A stretch of DNA of 64,000 nucleotides from assembly GCF_030272615.1 (NCBI RefSeq), contig NC_081406.1:246443218-246507217 (forward strand). The letters are read 5' to 3'. Below the pieces are notes generated by a model. That model was not told the origin of the DNA. It ran no database searches and saw only the letters and a list, made by a program, of their open reading frames with translations. A program made the translations under genes and the position numbers. Every line of letters starts with the position of its first letter. The stretch's first letter is position 1. Origin of the DNA: Cryptomeria japonica. Taxonomy: Eukaryota > Streptophyta > Pinopsida > Cupressales > Cupressaceae. Shown piece by piece: positions 13,557 to 26,001 of this stretch.

Positions 13557-13567
13557 TACTCCCCTGG
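13557..13567 (-). other. Polypurine tract of the chromovirus
   Basis: Plus-strand TACTCCCCTGG adjoins the LTR. On the minus strand this is CCAGGGGAGTA followed directly by the TG of the 3' LTR. It lies 11 bp beyond the polyprotein stop codon. Confidence 0.75.
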
Positions 13568-13578
13568 TGACAAAGAAG

Positions 13579-16500
13579 TCATGTGACTCCTTTGGGCAGA
13601 AAAGAGAGAGGAATACTAGCCTTGTGGAAGTCAATTTTAGGTACCCAAGTTGCTTTAGAGGCTGGTTGATCTTTCCACTTGATCAAATGTTCAAAGTAGT
13701 CATGCTTTCTAGTCTTCTTGATGATTCTGGAATCAAGTACCTTTTCAGGAATGGGAGAAGAAGAAGAGGGGAGAGATAGATCAGAAAGGGAATGTGAAAT
13801 GTCTGAAGCTCTCTGAGTCTTTCAGGAGGCTACCCCTTGAAACTTACCAAATCTGCAACATTAAAGATAGGAGACAAGGAAATATCAACAGGTAAATCAA
13901 TCTTATAAGCATTAGGACCATACTTAGCCAAAATCTTGCAAGGCCCTATTCTTCTCATTTGTAACTTGGTAGGAACTCCCTTTTACAATCTAGACTTGTT
14001 GAGATGCACCATCACAAAATCTCCAACTGAGAATTGGACATCCCTCTTTGAAGCATCCACCCTTGCTTTGACTCTTGCGGTGGTGTCCTGCAAAGACTGC
14101 TTAACCTATTCATGGATCTCCTTCAGTGACTGTGCCATATCCTCTGTTGTCCCACTAACATGTTGCAAGTTAGTCACATCATGTAACTCAAAAACACCTC
14201 TTGGATGCATACCATAAACAATCTGAAATGGACTCTTACCAGTGGATTTGTTTACACTGTCATTATAAGCAAATTCTGCCTATGGAATGAGCTGATCCCA
14301 TCTTTGTCCATACTCCTTGGTGAGACATCTGAGTAGATTACCCAATGTTCTATTCACCACTTCTGTTTGGCCATCTATCTGTGGATGGTAAGCTGAGCCA
14401 AAAGACAAGTTAGTACCCAATTTCTTCCGCAAAGTCTTCCAAAAATGACCCAAAAACTTAACATCTCTATCTGATACAATGCTAGATGGAAAACCATGTA
14501 TTCTGACAACTTCTTTAAAGAAAAGGAAAGCAATTTAACTAGCATCATTATTAGTTTTGCAAGGTATAAAGTGAGCCATCTTGCTAAATCTGTCAACAAC
14601 CATAAAGATACTGTCATACCCTGCTTTTGGCTTTGGTAAACCTACAACAAAATCCATGTTGATGCACTCCCATGGCCTAGAAGGAATGGAAAGTGGTTGA
14701 TATAAACCAGCATTAGTGCTATTACCTTTGGCCTTCTGACATATCATACACTGCTCAACATACCTTCTGACATCTCTCTGCATCTTAGGCCAGTAATAGA
14801 AGCGTTGAACCAACTCTAAGGCCTTATTGAGACCAAAATGGCCACTCAAACACCCATTGTGTTTCTCTTGGATAAGGTTTTCTCTCATGGAACCTTTAGG
14901 AACACATAGCTGTCCTCCCCTAAATAACAAACCATTCTGCAATGTATAGTCAACATACCCACTATGGATATGATTCTCAAAAGCAAGACAAACTTTATAA
15001 GCAGCAACAAAATCATCATCATCAGGATACAAATCTTGAAAGCAATCAATACCAATACTCTTAACTTGGATCTCTTGAATAGTCAACAATCTCCTACTCA
15101 AAGCATCAGCTACTTTGTTACACTGGCCTTTCTTGTGCTTAAGAGTAAAGGTGTATGCTTGTAGGTATTCTACCCACTTCACATGCCTATGGTTGAGTTT
15201 ATCCTAAGAATTCAAGAAACTGACTGCCTGGTTGTCTGTATACACAACAAACTCTTTAGGAAGCAAGTAATGCCTCCACTTCCTGAGTGCTTGCACCAAT
15301 GCATATAACTCTAAATCATAATATGAATACTTTTTCTTTGCATCATTCAGTTTTTCACTAAAGAAAGCAACTGGTCTATTATCCTGACTCAAGACTACAC
15401 CTACTACAAGATGACTGGCATCACATTCTATAGTAAAGAGTTTATCAAAGCTAGGAAGGACACTGGCTATGTAGCAACTCTAGTTTTGAGTAACTAAAAC
15501 CCCTTATTGGATGCTTATATCCATTAAAACTTAACCTTATGACCACCCTTTATTGTATCTAACATGGGTGCACAAATTGCACTGAACCCTTTAATAAGCT
15601 TTTTGTAAAACTGGGCTAGGCCATGAAAACTTCTAATTGCACTGGCTGATTGTGGGGTTGGCCAACTTGTTATGGCTGCAACTTTTGATTGATCCATCTT
15701 AAGATCTCCACTAGACACAACAAAACCAAGATAGACTAGCTCTTGTTTCATAAAATCACATTTCTCAAGATTTATGGTTAACTGCTCATCAGATAATCTT
15801 TGCAAAACAATAGCTAAGTGTTTCAAATGCTCCTCTTCAGTCTTACTAAAAATGAGAATGTCATCTAAGTAGACTACCACAAACTTACCAAGAAAATCCT
15901 ACAATACTTCATTCATTAGCCTCATAAAGGTATTGGGAGCATTAGAGAGTCCAAAAGGCATAACCAACCATTCATAAAGACCCTCATTTGTTTTGAAAGC
16001 AGTTTTCCACTCATCACCCTCTTTTATTCTTATCTGATGGTAACCACTTTTTAAGTCTATTTTAGAGAAATGCCTCGCACCCCCTAAACAATCCATCAAA
16101 TCTTCTATCCTGGGAATAGGGAACCTGTACCTTATGGTGATTTTGTTGATAGCTCTGGAGTCTGTGCATAGTCTCCATGTGCCCCCTTTCTTAGGTGTTA
16201 ACATAGTAGGTACGACACAAGGACTTATACTCTTTCTTATTAATCCTTGATCCAACAACTCTTGAATCTGCCTAGCTACCTCTTTGTTCTATTCAGGAGT
16301 CATCTTATAAGCTGCTTTGTTTAGCAAAGAAGCTTCTGGTATAAAGTCAATCTGATGACTAATGGCTCTAGGAGAAGGTAATGTTGCTGGTTGTCCATCA
16401 CTGATGATGTCCTTAAAGTTATCAAGAATTAGTTGCACTTCTTGTGGGAGCTCTACTTGTTTTTCTTTCTTCTCCTCCTTAGGTTTCACTACAAGTGCAT

Positions 16501-18172
16501 AACCAATCCCATCTCCCTCTTTCATGGTTTGGATGAACTCTTTTTCATTGACTAATAACACTTTAGGTGCTCATGGTTTGTTGTTCTCTGTCTCTTCACT
16601 AAGGGACTAAATTTTGTAGGCAATGCCATTCTTTTGAAAGGAATATGTGTTTTTTTCACCATCATGGTGTGCCCTCCTGTCAAATTGCCAAGGTCTACCC
16701 AATAGTAGATGGCAAGCATCCATAAGAATGATGTCACACAGTATCCTATCCTTGTATTCACCTATGTTGAAGTCTACCCATGCTTGTTCATTAACTAGGA
16801 CATGTTGCCCATTGTTTAACCAGGTTACCTTGTAGGGTTCACTGTGCCTCGTTCTAGGTAGGTTCAATTTGCTAACTGCCTCCTCTGAGATAATGTTATC
16901 TATGGAACCTGAATCTATAACCACCTTACATACCTTGCCCAAGATTTTTCACTTTATCCTGAACAATGCTCTTCTCTGAGATACTTCACACTTGTGAGGT
17001 TCTTGCATCAATACTCTCCTCATCATGAGACTCTCACCATCTTTGGGTGCTAGGTGCATTGCTGGAGTTATTGTACTACTTCCTTCCTCTTGAACGTAGT
17101 TTACTCTCTTTTCACCTCCATGGGAAGAACTAGGCTTTTCTGGACACCTATAAGCAGGATGACCCAATTTCTGACAGTTGTAGCATTTCATTGTGGAGAA
17201 GTAAGACCCTCTACCTGGGCCACTAGATCTACCTCTTCCTGGGTTGCTTGATCCCCTACCCCTATAGTTGGGATTGCTCCGAGAATCCCCACTTTGCTCT
17301 ATAAGCTTAAATTCCCCTTGGGACCTTTGATCTATGTGTCTTCCCCCAAAACTGCCTCTATGGCCTCGACCATCTCTGCCTCTTCCTCTACCTCTGTTAT
17401 GCTGCTCTTGCTTCTTCCTACTCCTTTCCTCTACCTTGAGTGCAAGTTGGTAGCACTTCTGAACTATTGTAGGACACAATAAACTTAACTCTTCCTGTAT
17501 GTTCCATCTCAAACCATTGAGATACCTAGCAACCTTGACATTTTCATCCTCTTGGATCTTTGACCTAAGGCATAGCTTCTAAAACTCTTTGGTATAACTA
17601 CTGACATCTAACTCCTTTTTCCTAAGGTTTTGCCTTTTCCTATGAAGTTGTATTTCATAGTCCTCTGGAATGTAAGTCTCTCTGATCTTGGACAAAATTC
17701 CCTTCCAAGTTGCTATGGGCTTTTTGCCCTCTTTCTCACGTTCATCTTGAATGCACTTCCACCATGTTAAAGTAGCTCCTCTCAACCTGGATTTAGCCAC
17801 CTTCACTTTCTGGGCCTCTGTCACACTATCACATTCAAAATGGTTCTCAAGCCCCTCAATCCACTCCATGACCACTTCTGGGTCCATTTTACCACTGAAT
17901 AGTGGGACTCCTTCTAGTGTTCTCCCACTCATAGCCTTCAAGGCTTTCAAAAAGGGCTGATTCTCTATCACAGGGTCTGGTAGAGGAATTTCATCCTCTA
18001 TAGCTAATAGCTTACCCCTGTCTTTTGTTCCTTCTATCTTATTGCTGACTTCATTTGCCTTCACTTCTACTTCACCCAAATTCTACTCTAGGAGGTCTAG
18101 CTTCACTCTGAGTAACCTATTTTCTTTTTCTTGGTCTTCCATTTTCTTTGCTAGCTCTGCATTTGTCACCAT
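13579..18172 (-). pseudogene. gag-pol polyprotein of the chromovirus, many nonsense codons
   Basis: The frame starts at ATG 18172 and ends at TGA 13579, about 1,530 codons. Domains in order: gag with a coiled-coil-like N-terminus (18172-17190); CCHC knuckle CYNCQKLGHPAYRC (about 17147-17188); protease VIDSGSIDNIIS (about 16900); reverse transcriptase with [15 protein letters not shown] and YLDD (codons at 15860-15871); RNase H with [10 protein letters not shown] (about 15420-15200); integrase with the HHCC finger (ending CMICQKAKG) and core INMDFVVGLP; then a chromodomain with HDYFEHLIKWKDQPASKATW (about 13620-13700). The frame is constant from 18172 to about 15450, where one frameshift occurs. 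Stops lie near 18084, 17578, 16946, 16604, 16569, 16286, 15893, four between 15540 and 15470, 15199 and 14535. Nearly all sit where the family has Gln or Arg. Catalytic motifs are otherwise kept. The copy is dead but recent. Confidence 0.92.
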
Positions 18173-18206
18173 GGTTGCCAAATTGCTACTTATTCCCAAG
18201 TGTAAT

Positions 18207-18221
18207 GGGGCTCTGATACCA
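18207..18221 (-). other. Primer binding site of the chromovirus (initiator Met-tRNA)
   Basis: The minus-strand reading TGGTATCAGAGCCCC starts three bases beyond the end of the 5' LTR. It is complementary to the 3' end of plant initiator methionine tRNA, the usual primer for this group. Confidence 0.92.
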
Positions 18222-18224
18222 CTA

Positions 18225-20714
18225 TGATAGGGAGGTAGTGCAAGTGGGTTTCCCAATAGGCTTGTATGTTATTAGGTGTTAGGTCCTTCACTAGTTTCAA
18301 GGTGTAGCCACCAAAATCAGGGTGCAAAAGGTTTATAGACAACCTAGCAACTTTCCTTGTTCCACCTCCCTAAGACAAAAACTTCTTGGTTGCTCAAGGG
18401 CTTCAACTCCATAGTTGTTGGCTTAGTAATCTAACACCTTACTCACTAAATTGGGATTCATTCCCTCTATCCATGATCTATTTTCTAACTACACAAGGTC
18501 TCCTTTTATTGGATTGCAAGTTTGTGTCAAGTTATACCCCCATGGGTGTCTTTGGCCTTCTACGTTTTGGAGTGTAGTGATCCTTCTCAAGTGCTACAAA
18601 CCAACTTATGGAGTCTACCTCACCAAATATGTTCAATGTATGCAAGAACAACTTGTCTCAACTAGATTTGATGGGTTTTAGACTTTACATCCTCCATTTG
18701 TGTACCCGATTTGACAGAAAACCAAGTTTTAGGCCTAAAATGGGCTACTAGGAATTAGCCCTCCTTTTGAGGTTTTGTGCTCACCCTGCTCCAACGATGA
18801 ACTTTCAGACTAAAAGAATCTCATATACGGATACCCTTTTGGGATTTCTTAAATATTATCTAAGTTTTGGGGTCCATTAGGCCTTCTCCATGACTGTCCC
18901 AAAAATGGGTGCAAAAAGGAGGGTTTGTAAGGGTTTTGGTGGCAAACATTGACTAACAAGTTAGAGACCTTAAATTGAAACCATACAAACTTGTTTCTAC
19001 CATGTTACATGCTAATTAGGCCATGAGAAGATAGTTTTTACACCTTCCAAGGGTTAGAGAACAAGGTTTACAAAAGTTACTCATAAGGAATATGCAACGT
19101 TGACAACTTTTCCTTTCTTGCTTTTTACAAACACATCTTTAGTATGAAAACCAATTACATTCTAGAACATGAGAACATGTCTATCATTAGAGACACAAGA
19201 GAATCACATTATCCCTACACAAAAGGCATTAGGCAATTACAAAACAACAAGTTGTTCACTGTCAAGTTAATTATGACTGCATTTTGCCTTCTCACTGTTT
19301 TTTCACTTTGGACCTGCACTTTACACTGTCAAAACTCTTTCCCAAAGGTTTGTTTTGTGCTCTTTAACAATGCTCTATCTTTAGTTGCTTTTTGACCTTC
19401 ATACCTGCCATTTTGAAGAGGAAGATTACATATACAACTTCAACAAAAATGCAAAAATCAGTCATAGATGATTGTGACAGCCAACTGGGCATTACAACTT
19501 TGCCTCAAGGATCGTTAATTGATCTTGGCAACCTCAAACCCATGGTCAAGACCCAAAAACCACTCCTTGTTCTTATTTTCAAGCAATTAGAAGGAGCTAC
19601 AAGGCTTTACCATCTCCAATAAATGGTGGAGAGGAAGCAAGTGAATGGGAATCAACTCCAAAACAGTGACTCGCTATTTTTTTTTACATCATTTTCACAA
19701 ACTGAAAATGCAATCATCCTCATTATAGCTTAGAAATCCTCTTTACCCTTACATTCAACCTTAAGGATAAAAATAAGTCTAATTATCTGAAGAATGCATT
19801 TGCTATAGAAGAGCAAAGCATCAAACTTCGTCAAAGACCCTAGCCAAATGACACACTTGCCTAGGGCTCCATGGCCACAAAACTTCTTGCACTTGCATTT
19901 TTGAAAGAAAAACATATATATACATATCTTAAAAGTTGACCAATTGGTTCTTGAAAAGCCATGAACATTTAGGGCTTCAAGAAGCCAAGTTGGTCAAGCA
20001 TCCTTGCCAATTTCCTAGACAAGGCAGTGAAACTGTCAAAACTAGATAATTTTGCACAAGACTCAAAACTTAATAAAATTCAATGCCACCAAAGGGAAAA
20101 TCTTCAAGAAACATAAGAGAACTAAAAAATGCAAAAACAGTATGACCATGTACAGCAGGTGTACGGACTGCTGCTCACATGGAGTCAAAACATAAGGAAA
20201 ACAAGGTAAAAAGTAGTGCAAACTTGCAAAATGCTTGATATATCCGAATGATCAACCCTTACAATGGTTCAAACAAGAGAATAAATACCTCTATATGTTA
20301 GTTATCCTCTTGTATGGACAGGTACATGTCCAAGAGCACTCAAATTTGACACTTTCATGTCTAAAATGACAACTTTCAATGCCTAGATGATGCAAGGTTG
20401 ATCTCAAAAACAACAAATCACCTAAAAACACTACTCACTCCTACAAACCAAGCACAAAACATGTCTAAACGCTTTCAAAACAAAAACACATTAAAAACTC
20501 ACTTTTACAGCATTTTGCCAGGCAACTCCAAACTAGCAACTTTGAGCAAAAAGATGAAAACAGGGAACATGACCACACAATGAGTTCAAAACTCATCCAA
20601 ACAACTTAGAACAACATAAAAACAACTTAAACAAACTTTCCAACTCAAAACTAATAAAAATAAAACTTGCTCTCAAACCTGTGATGAAAATGAGGCCTAG
20701 GTGCTCCTGCACCA
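18225..20714 (-). repeat. 5' LTR of the chromovirus
   Basis: 2,490 bp and colinear with 11068-13556. In element orientation it starts TGGTGCAGGAGC and ends CCCTATCA next to the PBS. Confidence 0.93.
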
Positions 20715-20719
20715 TTGTG

Positions 20720-21763
20720 CAATGCAACGACAGGGGTACACTATCAAGGTTGTTTATGCTTCGAATTATGATAACCAATTTTATGCTCGTTGTAGACTGG
20801 TCTAGGAAGCTTTGACTGTTTTGACTGACAAGATCAAGAATTCATACGATAGAGGATTGGATAGAGAGAAGATTCTGACAGACAGAGTTTCAATGAATGA
20901 CGACTACTAGTTTTTGATAAGGACTAATGTTTCAATGACTGACGATGACCAGTTTAGAGGTGGACTGAGTTTTTGACAACTAAGGTATACCAGTTTGTGA
21001 CATGGACAAAGTTTTGATCACTAATTTTGTTTGATTTGTTTTCTCCAGTTTCAATATTTCAGTTTCAGTTTCAGAGATGAAAACATAGAAAACACACAAG
21101 ATATATAATAATTCAATCAGAGCATGCTAACCCTACAGAAGTTGGCTTAGAGAAGAAAACCTTTGCTTGCTGACTTAGGTACACACCCAATAGCTAATTA
21201 GAATACAACCACTGAGTCTCATGCAATGGATTCTCAATGCCGTATTAGTCGACTTCAAATGCTAATGGGGGCATGATATGGCAAGTGTCTTGGGAGAGTT
21301 ACTATCTCTCTTGCACAAAGATTATCAACCTTTCGGAGGTGAATCAGGTAGCTTCTAATCTTATAGTTCTTAGTCAGGAAAACCATTTGAAATTACCCCT
21401 TGAAGTCACGCAAGCATGATTGAGGCCTATAGCCCAACAAGGTATCGAAACAAGTTGTAGTCACGTAAACGTGATTGAGACCGCAAGGCCCTACAAAATG
21501 CTCGATATGAGAGATCTCAAAGAGAAAACTCAAATAATCCCATCCTTTGAGACTTTAATGACTAGAGGCCTATTTATTATAGTGAGCTGGAATGCTTAGG
21601 TCCAACTGTACTCACTTGGGTTGTTCTCACAGGGTGATTACTTTTTCCCACTGTGACAGGCCCGCTAAAGGTACACAAATCTCAAAACTTAGAAAAAAGC
21701 TTCAAGGGTCTAGATTTCTGATTGTCTATAAAAGACAAGAGCATACTCTCCTACTTCTTAGAT
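20720..21763. other. Unassigned segment of the giant element between chromovirus and 5' LTR remnant
   Basis: This is where the leader, PBS and U5 of the giant element should lie, but no PBS and no match to the first 200 bp of the left LTR (4016-4215) can be seen. Short internal repeats are present ('gtcacg(c/t)aa(g/a)c(a/g)tgattgag' at about 21404 and 21460). It may be a replaced or recombined leader from a different family member. Confidence 0.4.
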
Positions 21764-22688
21764 TTTTCTATATGAGCATGATATTAAGCTAAATGGATGC
21801 AAGATTAATCTAGCATGATTTCAGCAATATATGAATATTTAAGCTAAATGATTTAAGAAATATGAATTAACTAATATGCAATATCTCAATGCAAATTCTC
21901 AATGAACCTAGAGAAAAAACAACATAATAACAATCTATTCTCCAGGATTTTTTGAATGAGAGATGAGAGCCAAAATTTATAGAAAATTCAAAAAGAAACC
22001 AAAGGCTGAGATCAAATGATGATGAGTGGTCAAGATATTCCAAGAGGAAATACAATCCTGCTGAATTGATGTGATTGGATGCTTTTCTCAGTTTTAAAGG
22101 AAATTTAACTAAAATTAAGATAAAATTAGGGAAAAACTTATTTATTCTCTATTTCATTCAATTTTAATATTTAATTGTTTTAATTGCTTTCTTTGAGATT
22201 ATTTATCAATTTTTAATTTGTTTTTCAAGATTATCTCCAATTGATTTCTTTTCTCAATTTTTAATTCTTTTTTGGTCAATTAATTCCTTTTTTGATTTAT
22301 TTCCTTTTTTGAAGATTTATGCTCATAATTTCCAATTCCTCTTTCTTGATTTGTTTCCTTTTTTGAAGATTTATGGCAATTTTTATTTATTTTCCAAATT
22401 AATTCCTCTTTTTGATGATTTAATGACAAATTGATTCATTTAATTAAATATGCAAAAGATATTTAATTAAAATAAATAAGATAATTGTTTAAAAAGATTT
22501 ACTTGGAATGATCAATTAATTAAATAAATATTTAATTAATATTGAGTTATTAATTTGCCATGTGACATTTGATGATTAAAGAATTAATTGTGTGCTCAAT
22601 ATTTATTTAATTGCCTTTGGTTAGGACCTTGGTGATGTTGTCAAGATTAGGGGCCCATGGTTTAGATGACCATTTTTAGGTTATTACA
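21764..22688 (-). repeat. 5' LTR of the giant element, lacking its U5-side 200 bp
   Basis: Homology with the left LTR starts at 'ctatatgagcatgatatt' and runs to TTACA at 22688. There are a few small differences, including about 25 extra bp ('gcaaaagatatttaat') near 22455. The remaining 200 bp expected to the left are absent. Confidence 0.85.
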
Positions 22689-22693
22689 ATATT

Positions 22694-22798
22694 CACCTAG
22701 GTCAACCTCAAAAATGTGTGTAAACGATAAAAGACAATAGAAAAGTACCCTAGAATGGTATATGTAGATTTGTTATATCTTTAAGGGCACCAAGTTGA
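22694..22798 (+). repeat. Block R, copy A, fragment between two insertions
   Basis: 'cacctaggtcaacct' continues the sequence cut at 4015. 'ttgttatatctttaagggcaccaagttga' continues at 43721. The joined order equals copy B at 57819-57878 plus 58251-58330. Confidence 0.85.
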
Positions 22799-22842
22799 GG
22801 GTTAGTGCAAGAAGATAAGTCCACTTTTTGGCCAAAAAGTGG
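22799..22842 (+). repeat. Left terminal inverted repeat and subterminal palindrome of the large transposon
   Basis: GGGTTAGTGCAAG forms the end. Nine bases further inside lies a perfect 22-bp palindrome (22821-22842) whose half is CCACTTTTTGG. The nested element has GCCACTTTTTAGCC at the same distance from its right end (36495-36508). Confidence 0.8.
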
Positions 22843-23569
22843 AAGTGTTTTCCCTGTTTTTTAGATTTTGTCTCATTTGAGCTTAAATTTTGAAATACTT
22901 AGAGATTGAATCTTGGAAAAAGTCAGTAATATAAAAGATAGCCCTCTGAGTGTACTTTCCAAATATGTAATTTATTTTAATACCCACATAATAAAAAATA
23001 ACTTTTTGAATGTAGTTCTAAAAACTATATTTTAAAAATGCATGTTTTAGGACCATACCATGCATGTGTACGACCCACACTTTTTGAGACAATTAAAATT
23101 ATTCTCTCAAACAATTTTGGGAAATGGTTTGTAACACATTGAAGATTGATGAGCATATTTTTCTGTATTTTTTTTTTTAATTAAGTTTTTAAGGGCCGTA
23201 ATTATCTTTTTAAAAATTTGACATGTACGACCCACATAATTTGACGTAAACTTTAACATTTTTTATTTTTATTTTTAGATAGAAAATAATTTTGTGTAGA
23301 TTGATGACATATAATTTTTTTTTTCAAAATTCATTAAAATAAAAAAGTTATTAAATTAACAAAATTAGTTAATATTTCAAATTTATGGACCCGATTTAGT
23401 ATAAATTAAATTAAAAATAGTTAAAATAATCAATTTTTAAATAAATCTACATATTTAGAATCTAGACAGTATAATTTGAAATGGGTTTTAATTTCGTATA
23501 AAAAATCTCTGATTAGAGGCACATAAACTATTTCAGAAGTTCATATTTGTGCTTTCATTCATGGAGATT

Positions 23570-23770
23570 TGAATTTGCAGGTCCATGTCTCAGGTGTGGC
23601 CATCCTAGGCCTATCCTGGGCCTAATCCCGAGCCAAGTGGCGGGTTGTGGATTCAAATTCTACTGAATAGGGGCCCATTTATAAAACGGGGGCCTGTTCC
23701 ATTTTTTTGCTCGTTGGATTTAATAACGAGCCCCCGTTTCTAAATAACCGTTACTGTAAGAAAAATGATA
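23570..23770. repeat. GC-rich subterminal motifs near the left side
   Basis: 'ggggcccatttataaaacgg' and 'aacgagcccccgtttc' stand out in AT-rich DNA. Related motifs (AAATGGGCCCCCATTTT in both orientations) occur at 43540-43660 near the right end. They may be transposase binding sites or decayed inverted repeats. Confidence 0.45.
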
Positions 23771-24397
23771 GATTGCATCAATTTACCACACTATCATTGA
23801 AATCCGTAGTGACAAAGATTTTTTACATCATTTGGTAGTACTTTTTAATATTTTTTACACAATTTTTTGAAGAACTCAGTAAAAAAGTATTATTTTTTGA
23901 AGAGGAGTTTGTAAAGATGGGTTCTAAGCAACGTAAAAAAAAAGAAAAAAAAGAGGACAATGAAAACGAATGAAATTCAAACACAAAGAGAGGAGGAGGC
24001 AAAATGCCAAAGAGATTGAAGATCACAACAACAACAATTAAATAACACTTCTGAAGCATCTAGTTCAGTGCCTGTTGTAGATGAGACCATTGAAGAGATC
24101 ATGATGGATACGAGAAATGTAGAACCAAACATGGGTATGATTGTTGATGCAAATGTTCATGTGAATGCGAATCCTAGTATGTTTGTAAATCCCCATGACT
24201 ATGATGCCAATCAAATTGCTGATTTAAATGAAGCTGGATATAAATTTCATACACCAATACGAAAATAAATAAAAATTGAAAATATTACACCACCCTCTCT
24301 GAAAGAAAATGAATGTAATTTGTTTACTATTGATAGGAATGTGCTAGATAATCTTAATGGGATAGTTTCTTGGAGACAAATCAGAACACATGTGAAT

Positions 24398-24675
24398 AGA
24401 TTATGTAAATAATTTTTCTATAATTAAAAGTTAGGATTCCAATGTCAATTAATGCTACAATTAATAAAAATGTTAAAAATGTGTAAAGTCATGAAAAAAA
24501 AAGGTATTTATACAAAACCAAAAAGAAAAGACGAACAGATTATGTAAAGAATTTTTCTATAATTAAAAGTTAGGATTCCAATGTCAATTAATGCTACAAT
24601 TAATAAAAATGTTAAAAACGTGTAAAGTCATGAAAAAAAAAGGTATTTATAAAAAACCAAAAAGAAAAGATGAAT
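24398..24675 (+). repeat. 139-bp tandem duplication inside the transposase gene
   Basis: 24398-24536 and 24537-24675 differ at only a few positions. The length is not a multiple of three, so the frame shifts. Removing one copy restores continuity of the surrounding reading frame, so this arose after the gene inserted. Confidence 0.9.
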
Positions 24676-26001
24676 CATATAAGCAAGTTGTATCTACTGT
24701 TGCCAGTGCTATCGATTGTATCAAAAAAACAAGTCGATCTAAAGATAAGAATGCAGCACGTAGAGTTATAACAACTGCTATAGTTGACAAAATGATTGTT
24801 AGTAAAAGAATGTTAAATGATATAAGTGGCTATTTGAACTTACATCGTAGAACCTTGTCAAGACCGGCCAAAAGAAGAGACAAAATTGAAATTGATCCAC
24901 TAAACCATTGCTGGAGTTTTAGTTGTAGACTTAAAAGGTTGGACATGAAATTAAATGATGAAACTAATCAATTAATTGCAAAATTTTGGCATGATAACAC
25001 TAGAGTTTCATCAAATGCTAGAGATGTTTTAAAGTTAAGGGTGGGATAAAAAATTCGCGATCCTCATCCAAAACATCTTCTTGACATGACTCAAACTAAA
25101 TTCTTTAAAAAATTTAGTGATGAATCCGTGTTAATGAATTTACGAATCAGTCAAAGATCATTTGAAAAATGCAAACCCTGGTATGTTAAAATCAATAAAC
25201 AAAGAATATCTTGTTGTTGTAAAACTCATGTTCAGTTTCGTTACTATTATGATGTTTTTCGATATATATGTTGTATGTTGCATGGTAATGATCTTGTGCA
25301 GGATTGTGGTGTTTATGTTCCACTTGAAACTATAAAAGATTTTATTGGAAGTTTATTTTGTAAACCACCTAATGAACAATTATTTCTTTCCAGTTCATGC
25401 ATTTATGGCCTTTGCAATTTATGTGGGAACTATTCTTTGATAGGTGAATGTTTGCATGAACATGCTTCATCTGAGTTTGGACAAAAAATGGTTGATGTTA
25501 GGAGATTTAAAAATATAGAACACCCTCTGAAGGATGGAAAGATTGGGAAACGTTCAGAATTGATTACAGAACATAATAGTGTGAATGTATTTATTAGTGA
25601 GTTTAAAAGTCACATTGTTCCAAAATATGTGAAATATTCCCAACATGCCCAATGGCTTGATGGATAGTTTCGCATATGCAAGAACACATTTCCAGTTGGA
25701 ACAATAGTATCAGTTGTGGATTTTACAGAAAATTATACTCTAAAAACACAAGAGGAAACTCAATCACAATACTACAACTCAGTCCAAGTGGCCATATTTG
25801 TGCATATTATATATAGACATGACCATGACAGTACAAAAGATAACAAATTTTTTTTAGGGAGTATCATTTCTATGTTAGTGATAATAGATTACACTCTTCA
25901 GAGTTTGTTTAGCATTGCTTCGAGGTATTTCATGATAATCTTAAGGAAAGAGAAATTGACATGAAACAACATATGATATGGTCAGATAACTACACTGGAC
26001 A

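Larger units (their letters stand above)
11068..20714 (-). mobile_element. Ty3/gypsy chromovirus nested in the giant element
   Basis: A complete 9.65-kb element with near-identical 2.49-kb LTRs (about 96-97% over the first 120 bp compared by eye), PBS, PPT and one long decayed polyprotein frame ending in a chromodomain. The flanks are TCGTG (11063-11067) and TTGTG (20715-20719). This is a 5-bp duplication with one CG-to-TG change. It is younger than its host element. Chromodomain and very long LTRs place it among plant chromoviruses; I do not assign a clade. Confidence 0.92.
4016..22688 (-). mobile_element. Giant non-autonomous LTR element (LARD / gag-only type), minus strand
   Basis: The element is bounded by a 5-bp target duplication, ATATT, at 4011-4015 and 22689-22693. 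Copy B has the empty site (GACATATTCACCTAGG near 57813). The left end begins TGTGTG and the right end finishes TTACA. A polypurine tract on the minus strand next to the left LTR gives the orientation: the 3' LTR is at left and the 5' LTR at right. The only coding trace is a gag-like gene (8509-10908). I find no protease, reverse transcriptase or integrase outside the nested chromovirus at 11068-20714. Without that insertion the element is about 9.0 kb. It probably moved with enzymes of an autonomous relative. Confidence 0.85.

Noticed and set aside
14375-14617. Separate 80-codon gene on the minus strand
   Set aside because: Shifted-frame shadow of the chromovirus integrase; the true frame continues the integrase core.
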